Shown: positions 22,704 to 29,777 of the stretch, in pieces | Layout of the letters: every line of letters starts with the position of its first letter | Numbering within the stretch: the first letter of the stretch is position 1 | DNA from: an uncultured Bacilli bacterium | GTDB taxonomy: Bacteria; Bacillota_I; Bacilli_A; RF39; UBA660 | Assembly (NCBI GenBank): GCA_934097015.1 | Contig: CAKONF010000009.1 | Location: forward strand, 1-39,305 | Reading direction: 5' to 3' | DNA length: 39,305 bases | Notes under the pieces: model-generated | What the model saw: the letters and a program-made list of their open reading frames with translations, nothing else | The model's database searches: none | What the model was told of the DNA's origin: nothing | Program-made: the position numbers and the translations under genes

Positions 22704-23276
22704 TTAATTTTCTTTAAAATATCTGTAAATGTCTCCCCAATTATTAACTTCATAAATATATTCACTTTGTGGTAATTTTTTTAAATTAACATCTCTAAAA
22801 TACAGTGTTTTAATATTATTTTTACTTAGTTGTTCTATTATTTTATAATCATCATCTATCATAACATCAATATTTTCTTGTTTACAAATTTCTAATTTGT
22901 TATTTATATTCCAATAATATTTATCAAAAACAATACTATTTTTTTCTAGTATATTAATAGCATCATCTTTAAGTTCATCAAGTAATACTCCTCTAGAAGT
23001 TATTACTACTATCTCATACCCTAAGTTTTTAATTTTTTTGTATATTTCTAAAAAACCTGGTTTCAAATTACATTCTTTTGCAGCCTTTAATAAATATTTT
23101 TGATTAAATAATTCCTGTTCTTCTTTTGACCAATCATATCTTCCTTGATATTTAGGTTCCTCTTTATCAAACAATTTTCTCCCTTTTAAATCTTCAATAG
23201 CAAATATTTCTTCATATACTCTCCACACATTTTCACTATCTATTACAACACCATCTAAGTCTATACCAATTTTCAT
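22704..23276 (-). CDS. HAD-family phosphatase, 5'-nucleotidase-like
   Basis: 190 residues. HAD motif I is IDLDGVVID (D6, D8), motif II VITSRG, and motif IV VMIDDDYK. Motif III Lys is probably in the KLEICKQENID region. The pattern is that of the NT5C/YqfW-type putative nucleotidases, which remove phosphate from (deoxy)nucleotides; substrate not known. It overlaps the acetyltransferase gene by four bases (ATGA), so the two form an operon and are probably co-translated. Confidence 0.8.
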   Translation of the reverse strand: MKIGIDLDGVVIDSENVWRVYEEIFAIEDLKGRKLFDKEEPKYQGRYDWSKEEQELFNQKYLLKAAKECNLKPGFLEIYKKIKNLGYEIVVITSRGVLLDELKDDAINILEKNSIVFDKYYWNINNKLEICKQENIDVMIDDDYKIIEQLSKNNIKTLYFRDVNLKKLPQSEYIYEVNNWGDIYRYFKEN

Positions 23277-23941
23277 AAAATTTTTCCATCTCCTAAAATT
23301 TTTTCTGTTTTATTTAAATACTCTTGAATTTTATTAAAAGCATTTGATAAATGAAATCCATCGACAAAAATATGACTTACTGTTATATTCAAAGTTAACT
23401 CATATTTTCCATCTTTTTCAACATATTTTCCCCAACATATCCTTGGAATACATTGTGATGCTTTATCATTTGGAATTGGATGATTAAATTCTATAAAATC
23501 CACCCATGGTACACATGTTATGTAATATTCATTAAAACAGTGTTCTGGATTAAAATTATCTTTTTTTATTTTTGTTTGTTCTTTCGCTTTTTCTATATTT
23601 GCAGATGAAATTTTATAAAATTCTATAAAATCATTATGATTTATATGTCTAACGTTTTCAAATACACCAGTTTTTGTCATAACAGTAAAAGCTGGATTGA
23701 TATCATCAAAAATTACTGGTTTGTCTTCCACTAACCTCATTCTCATTTCATCAATGCTATTTAAAGCTTTTAAAATTATATATAAAAAATCTATAAAAAA
23801 CGATTCTTTCATTACTTTTGTATATTTTACTAAATTAGTAACATCCATTCTAACATTCATTCCGTAAGTACTATCAGAAAAGTTTTTGAACCATTCATAT
23901 GTTTTTAATCTATTCCAATTTAATAATTCAACTTCCTTCAT
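23273..23941 (-). CDS. Chloramphenicol acetyltransferase-like protein (CatA type)
   Basis: 222 residues, the usual CAT length. Motifs include FSDSTYGMNVRMDVTNLVKY, NPAFTVMTKTGVFENV, CVPWVDFIEFNHP, and the catalytic block TVSHIFVDGFHLSNAF with H190, D194, G195 and H197. Classical CAT has HHAVCDGFH, so the catalytic His is kept but its neighbour is Ser. CAT transfers acetyl from CoA to chloramphenicol; divergent members may act on other acceptors, so resistance should not be assumed. It is translationally coupled to the HAD gene. The 113-base upstream gap is less AT-rich than its surroundings (GACGAGTCTC, AAGCGGAAAGG) and may mark acquired DNA. Confidence 0.82.
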   Translation of the reverse strand: MKEVELLNWNRLKTYEWFKNFSDSTYGMNVRMDVTNLVKYTKVMKESFFIDFLYIILKALNSIDEMRMRLVEDKPVIFDDINPAFTVMTKTGVFENVRHINHNDFIEFYKISSANIEKAKEQTKIKKDNFNPEHCFNEYYITCVPWVDFIEFNHPIPNDKASQCIPRICWGKYVEKDGKYELTLNITVSHIFVDGFHLSNAFNKIQEYLNKTEKILGDGKIL

Positions 23942-24054
23942 TTTAAAATCTGTTCCTTTCCGCTTTACTTGAGACTCGTCTTTAAGGTGTGTACATAGTC
24001 TTAAAAACTTGTAATGAATCTATTATTTGTTTTCAGGTTATCACCCTACAATTT

Positions 24055-24498
24055 TTACAAATTACTAATTTTTTCTTTTACAATCTTACTTACTTCGCTC
24101 ATATCAGCACGTGTACCAACTATATTAGATACAGCTTTGATAACAGTTCCCATATCTTTCATACTTGTAGGATTAATAATATTGAATTGTTCATCTATTA
24201 TTTTTAATAATTCTTCATGTGATAATTCTTCTGGTAAATATGTTTTTAGAATATCTATCTCTTTTTGTAAATTATCTGCTAAATCATTTCTACCATATTC
24301 TTTATATTCTTCTAATGAAGCATTTCTAACTTTAACTTCTTTTTTTATAACATTTAAAACTTCTTCGTCGGTTAATTCTCTTTTTTTATTGATTTCTTCT
24401 TTTTGTAAAGAACTCTTTAGCATACGAAGTACAGATAATTTAAATTTATCTTGTTCTTTCATTGAATTAATTAAATCTTTTTTTATTGTTTCAAACAT
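24055..24498 (-). CDS. yqeY: GatB/YqeY domain protein
   Basis: 147 residues, normal for YqeY. It has LRMLKSSLQKEEI, EVLNVIKKEVKVRNASLEEY, TYLPEELSHEELLKIID and a C-terminal MGTVIKAVSNIVGTRADMSEV, matching the tail domain of GatB that binds tRNA. Its exact role is unknown. It follows rpsU, the common Bacilli arrangement, with an attenuating hairpin between them. Confidence 0.95.
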   Translation of the reverse strand: MFETIKKDLINSMKEQDKFKLSVLRMLKSSLQKEEINKKRELTDEEVLNVIKKEVKVRNASLEEYKEYGRNDLADNLQKEIDILKTYLPEELSHEELLKIIDEQFNIINPTSMKDMGTVIKAVSNIVGTRADMSEVSKIVKEKISNL

Positions 24499-24521
24499 AA
24501 TATCACTCTTTCTATATTAAA

Positions 24522-24549
24522 AAAGTGCTTATAATACTATAACCACTTT
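24522..24549 (-). terminator. Hairpin between rpsU and yqeY
   Basis: AAAGTG (24522-24527) pairs with CACTTT (24544-24549), with inner TTATA/TATAA pairs. On the minus strand a T-run follows. It probably lets only part of the rpsU transcripts continue into yqeY. Confidence 0.7.
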
Positions 24550-24556
24550 AAAAATT

Positions 24557-24748
24557 TTATCTATTTTTTTTATTCCTTTTACGTGAATTTTTTATCATTT
24601 CTTTTTTAGCTTCACGTCTTTTTACTCCTGGTTTTTTATATTCTTTGTGTTTCTTTAGTTCAGAAGGGACTCCGCTTTTAGCAACTTTAATTTTAAATCT
24701 TTTTAAAGCATTATCAACATTACCATTTTTTACTTCAACTTTAGTCAT
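24557..24748 (-). CDS. rpsU: 30S ribosomal protein S21
   Basis: 63 residues, typical of bS21: VEVKNGNVDNALKRFK, then KSGVPSELKKHKEYKKPGVK and a Lys/Arg-rich tail. It belongs to the small-subunit platform and contacts the mRNA start region. A strong ribosome binding site (GGGAGGG) lies before the ATG. Confidence 0.97.
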   Translation of the reverse strand: MTKVEVKNGNVDNALKRFKIKVAKSGVPSELKKHKEYKKPGVKRREAKKEMIKNSRKRNKKNR

Positions 24749-24779
24749 TTAACTTTCCCTCCCTTCAATTTCCTTATTT

Positions 24780-24808
24780 ATTATAACAAGAAAAAAGATA
24801 AGGTGCAA
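24780..24808 (-). promoter_or_regulatory. rpsU-yqeY promoter
   Basis: Minus-strand TTGCAC (24808-24803), a 17-base spacer and TATAAT (24785-24780). Confidence 0.75.
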
Positions 24809-24847
24809 CAATTATATAACTTTTTTTGACATTTTTTTATATTTTAA

Positions 24848-25480
24848 TTATACAATATATTTTATATTATTAAATATTTCTTTATTTTTTAAACTAATAT
24901 TATTTCTAATATTATATATAACTACTTCTATATTTAAATTATTAAAATACTTATATATATCTTTATTAAATAAATCTTCTAATATTAATATAAAGTTATA
25001 ATTTTTATAATCTATTATACTATTAAATACATAATTTATTAAACCTAAATTATATTTTAATCCTATTAGATTATCTATATATTTTTTATTAAAACTCATT
25101 ATATAATATTTGTTTGTATTATTTAATTTTAATATATTATTTAGTTCTTCTTTATCAATACTTTCTTTTAGTTCAATAAATATATTTGTATTATTTATAT
25201 TTTTTATAATTTCTTTTAGTGTTGGTATTTTACTTTTATATTTTTTGGTACCAAAGTTATATTTTGATACTTCTTTGTATGTCATTTTATTTATATTACC
25301 AGTACCATTACTTGTTCTATTTATATATTTATCATGTAATACAACAATAGTATTATCTTTTGTTTTTCTTATATCTAATTCTATTCCTTCATATTCATTG
25401 TTAATTGCGTTTTTAAAAGCTTTTAAGGTGTTTTCACCTATATATTCATTAGTAAGTCCTCTATGTGCTATTAAATGCAT
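24848..25480 (-). CDS. Glycerophosphodiester phosphodiesterase
   Basis: 210 residues of the GDPD family. H6/R7 sit in LIAHRG, followed by ENTLKAFKNA, the metal ligands in EGIELDIRKTKDN, the catalytic His in VVLHDKYINRTSNGTG, and IPTLKEI. There is no signal peptide, so it is cytoplasmic, breaking glycerophosphodiesters to glycerol-3-phosphate and alcohol. That product is also what GpsA would supply, which may matter if gpsA is broken. The C-terminal third is shortened. AGGTGAT precedes the ATG. Confidence 0.9.
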   Translation of the reverse strand: MHLIAHRGLTNEYIGENTLKAFKNAINNEYEGIELDIRKTKDNTIVVLHDKYINRTSNGTGNINKMTYKEVSKYNFGTKKYKSKIPTLKEIIKNINNTNIFIELKESIDKEELNNILKLNNTNKYYIMSFNKKYIDNLIGLKYNLGLINYVFNSIIDYKNYNFILILEDLFNKDIYKYFNNLNIEVVIYNIRNNISLKNKEIFNNIKYIV

Positions 25481-25517
25481 AAAAAATCACCTAAATAATT
25501 ATATTCAGGTGTATTAA

Positions 25518-26981
25518 TTAAAAGTCTAGATCTCCTAATTCTAATTTTTTTGTTTTCATTAAATCATCTAAAGCATCATCAACATCTTGTTTAGGTTCTT
25601 CTTTCATTTGACGTTTAGTTTCTTCAAGTATTCTTAAAGTATCTGTATTTTCTTTTTCTATATCGCTTTCTTCCATATCATCTAGTAAATCATCTTCATT
25701 TATTTCTTTACCATATACGTTATATTTACTTTCTTCTAACATATCTAATTCATTTATATCTTTATTTTCATTTTTTATGTTATTATTTGGTTTATTATTG
25801 TTTTTATTGCTCTTATCGTTTTTATTATCTTTATTTTTCTTCTTTTTTTTGAATATAATTAAGAATGTTGTAATAATAATACCTAAACCTAATACTGATA
25901 ATAGTATTATTAGCCATGTATTATTTTTTTTCTTTTTTACAACTTTTGTTGTTGTAGATTTTTTTTCTTCTTTTTTTACTTCTTTTGTTATTTTTAATGT
26001 GTATACTTGTTTATTTTCTCCATCACTACTAGTAATTGTAATAGTAATAGTATTTTCTCCATCTTTTAAATTCTCATTACCTTTAATTTCTACTTTAGCA
26101 CTTGGATCTTCTGTAATAGTACTTATATCTAATTTATTTAAATCTTTTTCTAATAATCCTGAATAATCATTTGTCATAGGATTAAATGCTGGTGTTAGAA
26201 CAACATCTTTTATTGTAAGACTTTGTAAATATGCTGAGCTTGTTGTTATTTCTCCTCTATAAATATTTAATTTATATGTTTTATTAGATGATCCATCTTC
26301 ACTAGTTACATTTAAATTAACTAAGTTAGCACCAGTTTGTAATGTTATTCTTTTTGTATTTGAAACACTACATCCACCATCAGGACAAGTTATTTTAACA
26401 TCACAATTTTCACAAGTTGGGGTTAAAGTAATTGAATTGATTGTATCTTTAATACCAGTAATTGTATATTCAAATGTATTTGGATCAAATGTTTTATCAA
26501 AATTACCTACAGATAAACTTAAATTTGTTAAATTAGCATTATTGCTTTTTGGTTTTTGTGTAGTTGTTTGTCCTGCACTTAATACAATTCCGTCTTTTGC
26601 TGTTTTTTCATTTCCATCCATATTTATTTTTAAATTTGATGTTATTTCTTCAAAAGTTGAATTTGTTAAAGTTATGCTTGCAACTTTGATTTTTTCTCCT
26701 GCAATATATGTAGTTGGTAAATCCAGATAACAACCACTATTACTACATTCTCCTGACATTGCATCATCTTTTTTTATATCAACTTTTACATTTGTATTTA
26801 TGTTTACATCAAATTTAATTCTTGTTGCATCTCCTTCTGCCCCTGTATAAATTAGATTATATGAAGCAGTATTATTTTTTACAGATTCATCACTAAGTGT
26901 CATTGTAGATGCATGAGTGATGATTGGTAATACAAAACTTGTACTTAGTCCTACTATTAAATATTTTAAATTTCTTTTCAA
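25518..26981 (-). CDS. Membrane-anchored surface protein with cadherin-like beta-sandwich domains
   Basis: About 487 residues. Signal peptide (KRNLKYLIVGLSTSFVLPII, then THAS) and a cohesin-like beta domain with a Cys pair (about 30-145). Two cadherin-like beta-sandwich repeats follow: NLSLSVGNFDKTFDPNTFEY to NKTYKLNIYRG, then LTIKDVVLTPAFNPMTNDYS to KQVYTLKITKE. A Lys/Thr linker, one transmembrane helix (WLIILLSVLGLGIIITTFLI) and a Lys/Asn-rich then acidic cytoplasmic tail of about 110 residues complete it. TTG 26981 is taken as start because AAGGAT is nine bases upstream; GTG 26990 lies too close to it. The function (adhesion or envelope sensing) is unknown. The large cytoplasmic tail is unusual for such proteins. 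Confidence 0.78.
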   Translation of the reverse strand: MKRNLKYLIVGLSTSFVLPIITHASTMTLSDESVKNNTASYNLIYTGAEGDATRIKFDVNINTNVKVDIKKDDAMSGECSNSGCYLDLPTTYIAGEKIKVASITLTNSTFEEITSNLKINMDGNEKTAKDGIVLSAGQTTTQKPKSNNANLTNLSLSVGNFDKTFDPNTFEYTITGIKDTINSITLTPTCENCDVKITCPDGGCSVSNTKRITLQTGANLVNLNVTSEDGSSNKTYKLNIYRGEITTSSAYLQSLTIKDVVLTPAFNPMTNDYSGLLEKDLNKLDISTITEDPSAKVEIKGNENLKDGENTITITITSSDGENKQVYTLKITKEVKKEEKKSTTTKVVKKKKNNTWLIILLSVLGLGIIITTFLIIFKKKKKNKDNKNDKSNKNNNKPNNNIKNENKDINELDMLEESKYNVYGKEINEDDLLDDMEESDIEKENTDTLRILEETKRQMKEEPKQDVDDALDDLMKTKKLELGDLDF

Positions 26982-27008
26982 ATTTAACACATCCTTTATT
27001 CTAATAAC

Positions 27009-27036
27009 ATTTTATCATATATAAAAAAAAATACAA
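27009..27036 (-). promoter_or_regulatory. Promoter of the cadherin-like protein gene
   Basis: Minus-strand TTGTAT (27036-27031), a 16-base spacer and extended -10 TGATAAAAT ending at 27009. It overlaps the terminator of the preceding gene. Confidence 0.5.
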
Positions 27037-27056
27037 GCTTTTTATTTCTTGTATTT
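27023..27056 (-). terminator. Terminator of the hemW operon
   Basis: AAATACAAG (27029-27037) pairs with CTTGTATTT (27048-27056); a T-run follows on the minus strand. The last gene's stop codon is in the loop. Confidence 0.8.
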
Positions 27057-27392
27057 AAAATGAAAAGGTTTTAGTACTTTTTTATTTGTGTCATATACTT
27101 TAAAAGTTAGTTTATCTCCATATAAACATTTATATTCTTCTATAATACTTTCTATACTTGATATTCCATAATCTGTTGTTGGGTATCCAGTTATTCTTTT
27201 TATTTCTGGATATTGTCTATTAATTTCTTCTTTTGTATCAGGTAAAAACTTATTAAAATTTAATATACTGACATTTTCATTTAATAGATCTTCACAAAAT
27301 TCATATAATTCTTCATTAGTACAAAACAATGCATTTTCTATTATTGATGCAATTATTTCTATTTTATATTCCTTTTCTACTTTATTATTCAT
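27042..27392 (-). CDS. Hypothetical protein, last gene of the hemW operon
   Basis: 116 residues, not recognised. It has no signal peptide or membrane segment. The start is acidic-helical (NNKVEKEYKIEIIASIIENA), followed by NKFLPDTKEEINRQYPEIKR and a basic end (VLKPFHFKYKK). AAGGAGG lies before the ATG and the gap to hemW is only 15 bases, so it is co-transcribed. Confidence 0.7.
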   Translation of the reverse strand: MNNKVEKEYKIEIIASIIENALFCTNEELYEFCEDLLNENVSILNFNKFLPDTKEEINRQYPEIKRITGYPTTDYGISSIESIIEEYKCLYGDKLTFKVYDTNKKVLKPFHFKYKK

Positions 27393-27407
27393 TTTTTCCT
27401 CCTTATT

Positions 27408-28490
27408 TTATATTAATTTTAATAATATTTCATTCATTATATATAATTTATTTGGATTTATAAAAACATATCCATCTTTATAAATTAAGTCTTTATTTTT
27501 TAAAAGTGGTTTTATTGGAAACACATCTTGCATATTTACACCATATTTATCAAAAAAGTCTTGTAAATTAATTCCATTTACTTTTCTAAAACCTAACATT
27601 AATTCATTTTCTTGTTTTTCTCTTATACCTACTATTTCTTCTTTAAGGACAAAATTATTATCTATATATTTATTTAAATTTTTTGTATTTTCATATCTTA
27701 TACCATCTATGTATCCACTAGCTCCTAAACCGAATCCATAATATTCTTCATTATTCCAATAATTTAAGTTATGTAATGATTCATTTTCATTTAGTGCAAA
27801 ATTACTTATTTCGTAATGATGATATTTTTTCTTTTTTAATTTATTTACTATGTAGTAATACATTTCTAATTCTAATTCTTCATCTATTGGTTCTACGTTA
27901 TTTATACTTAGTTTAGTATATTCTTCTAATATTAAACTATAAGTGCTAATATGATTTGGTTTTAGTTTAAGAATTAAATCTAAATCTTTTTTTAATATTT
28001 TTAATGTTTCTCCAGGTATACCATACATTAAATCAATGTTTATATTATTTATACCATTTTTTCTTATCATTTCAACTTTGTTTTGAACGTCGTTATAATC
28101 AGAAAATCTTTCCATAAATTTAAGCTTTGATTTATCAAATGATTCTACACCTATACTAATTCTATTAACTTTATTTTCTTTTAATAACTTTATTAAATTT
28201 TCATCTATATCATTTACATTACATTCAAAAGTAAATTCTTTTAAATTATTTGTATTAATTTTTTTAATTATATTAAATAATTCTTTTAATTCTAATATAT
28301 TTAGTGAACTTGGAGTACCTCCACCAATATACAAAGTATCTAATTCTTCTCCGTTATACCTATCTTCTATTTCTTCATATAAGGCTTTAAGATATTTTTT
28401 TACGTTTGTTTCGTTATAAAATTGTTTGCAAAAGTCACAGTAAGTACATATTGTATTACAAAAAGGTATATGTATATACATAGATTTCAT
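27408..28490 (-). CDS. hemW: Radical SAM protein HemW (HemN-like)
   Basis: 360 residues. The radical-SAM cluster is C11, C15, C18 in YIHIPFCNTICTYCDF. DTLYIGGGTPSSLN, RISIGVESF, NIDLMYGIPGET and HISTYSLILEEYT are diagnostic for the HemW/HemN group. HemW is a heme-binding chaperone rather than coproporphyrinogen oxidase in other bacteria; no other heme gene is present here. The start at 28490 is chosen because the ORF continues 12 residues upstream without a binding site, while GTGGTGG lies ahead of ATG 28490. The C-terminal HemN-C domain (VNGINLQDFFDKYG) is present. Confidence 0.92.
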   Translation of the reverse strand: MKSMYIHIPFCNTICTYCDFCKQFYNETNVKKYLKALYEEIEDRYNGEELDTLYIGGGTPSSLNILELKELFNIIKKINTNNLKEFTFECNVNDIDENLIKLLKENKVNRISIGVESFDKSKLKFMERFSDYNDVQNKVEMIRKNGINNINIDLMYGIPGETLKILKKDLDLILKLKPNHISTYSLILEEYTKLSINNVEPIDEELELEMYYYIVNKLKKKKYHHYEISNFALNENESLHNLNYWNNEEYYGFGLGASGYIDGIRYENTKNLNKYIDNNFVLKEEIVGIREKQENELMLGFRKVNGINLQDFFDKYGVNMQDVFPIKPLLKNKDLIYKDGYVFINPNKLYIMNEILLKLI

Positions 28491-28545
28491 ATTACCACCA
28501 CACTTATATATTATCATATTAATCATTAATTTAAAAGAAAAAGAG

Positions 28546-28761
28546 TTAAATAATAACTCTTACAACATCATAACCATATAATTCTAGAATACTTACTACT
28601 TTTTTACTTTTAATTCCTTTTTTACAGTAAAAGTAATATTTTTTATTTTTATCTAAATATAAAGAAGGATTATAAAGTAATTTTTCATAAGGATTGTATT
28701 CTGTTTCTAAATTTATTAATTCTCCATCATGTGGAAATTCATTTATCTTTATTGTTTTCAT
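28546..28761 (-). CDS. Small rhodanese-like protein
   Basis: 71 residues. The second half, YYFYCKKGIKSKKVVSILEL and YGYDVV, matches the rhodanese active-site strand-loop-helix (C-x-x-G-x-[RK]-S, Cys at about 47) and end. It is shorter than a normal ~100-residue single-domain rhodanese because the N-terminal part is trimmed. Rhodaneses carry sulfur as a cysteine persulfide. It sits in the operon between a coiled-coil protein and hemW; its sulfur acceptor is unknown. Confidence 0.65.
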   Translation of the reverse strand: MKTIKINEFPHDGELINLETEYNPYEKLLYNPSLYLDKNKKYYFYCKKGIKSKKVVSILELYGYDVVRVII

Positions 28762-28795
28762 ACTCTATTATATGAAATAAGGTTAGTTTTATTGA

Positions 28796-29698
28796 TTATA
28801 AATATCTTAAATAACTATTAATAACTTGAACTTTAAAATCATCATCTTCTCTATCATTATGTAGTATTTCGTATGAAATTACATTTATTTTATCTTTTAA
28901 TAATAATTTTTCATCATAATTTAACATATTTATATTCTTTTTTATTAATTCATCTACTAAGTCTATATAATAATCTAATAGTTTATATAATTTATTTTTC
29001 TTGATTGAATTCTCATTATATAATCTATCTAATTCTGGTATAACATCAGTAATAGTACTTAGTAAATTTACGTTTAATATGTTATCTTCTAATTTATTTG
29101 ATATTTTTTCTATATATTTATTTATATAATCATCTCTGTTTATATAAGATAATAAATTTATATAATTTTCAAATAATTCCTCTATATTTGAATTATTTAT
29201 TTTCTTATTTAAACTATTTTCTAAATTAATTAACCAAATATTTATTGATTTTATTTCACTTTTTAATCTATTTATTATAAAATCATTATTTTGTGTTTCA
29301 TTTATTAAATCACTAGCAATTTTAGCATCTTTGTCATCAAATTTATTATCATTATTTAAATCTTTAGTTTTTATTTTTTCAAAATTATCATTATTTTTTT
29401 CTTGTAATTTTTCAATTTGATTTTTGTAAGTGTCTATTTTATATTTTAAAGTACATATTAAGCTTGTTAGTTCTGTTAAAGATATATTTATTAATATATC
29501 ATTTATTTTTTTATTTATATAGTTTACTAATGTTTCTACAAGCTTGTCTGTTGGGTCAGTATATAATAATTCTATTTGTATAATTATTAGATTTTCTATT
29601 TTGCTATCATCTATTTTATTTTTTAAATAATTAACTATATTATCATCAGCATTCTTATGTAATAAATAGTATTTTACCATTTCTACAACATTATTCAT
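28796..29698 (-). CDS. Hypothetical all-helical protein
   Basis: 300 residues, Asn/Ile/Lys-rich, almost entirely helical, with a likely coiled-coil around LKYKIDTYKNQIEKLQEKNN. It contains DLNNDNKFDDKDAK, which resembles an EF-hand/dockerin-type calcium loop (D-x-N-x-D-x-x-D). It has no signal peptide and no membrane segment. It is the first gene of the four- or five-gene operon that includes rhodanese and hemW. Promoter: TATAAT on the minus strand at 29728-29723. Not recognised. Confidence 0.65.
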   Translation of the reverse strand: MNNVVEMVKYYLLHKNADDNIVNYLKNKIDDSKIENLIIIQIELLYTDPTDKLVETLVNYINKKINDILINISLTELTSLICTLKYKIDTYKNQIEKLQEKNNDNFEKIKTKDLNNDNKFDDKDAKIASDLINETQNNDFIINRLKSEIKSINIWLINLENSLNKKINNSNIEELFENYINLLSYINRDDYINKYIEKISNKLEDNILNVNLLSTITDVIPELDRLYNENSIKKNKLYKLLDYYIDLVDELIKKNINMLNYDEKLLLKDKINVISYEILHNDREDDDFKVQVINSYLRYL

Positions 29699-29752
29699 AC
29701 TAATCCCTCTTATTCTTATTTAATTATAGCAAATATATTTTTAAAAATAAAG

Positions 29753-29777
29753 AAAAAAGTTATAAAATTTATAACTT
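29753..29777 (-). terminator. parC terminator
   Basis: AAGTTATAA (29757-29765) pairs with TTATAACTT (29769-29777); a T-run follows on the minus strand. The parC stop is inside the stem. Confidence 0.8.

Noticed and set aside
24826..24854. Plus-strand promoter-like TTGACA-17-TATACA between rpsU and glpQ
   Set aside because: It would run antisense into glpQ with no plus-strand gene; in this AT-rich gap a chance match is likely.
25488..25511. Hairpin CACCT/AGGTG covering the glpQ ribosome binding site as a translational switch
   Set aside because: Only five base pairs and a long loop; too weak to claim.
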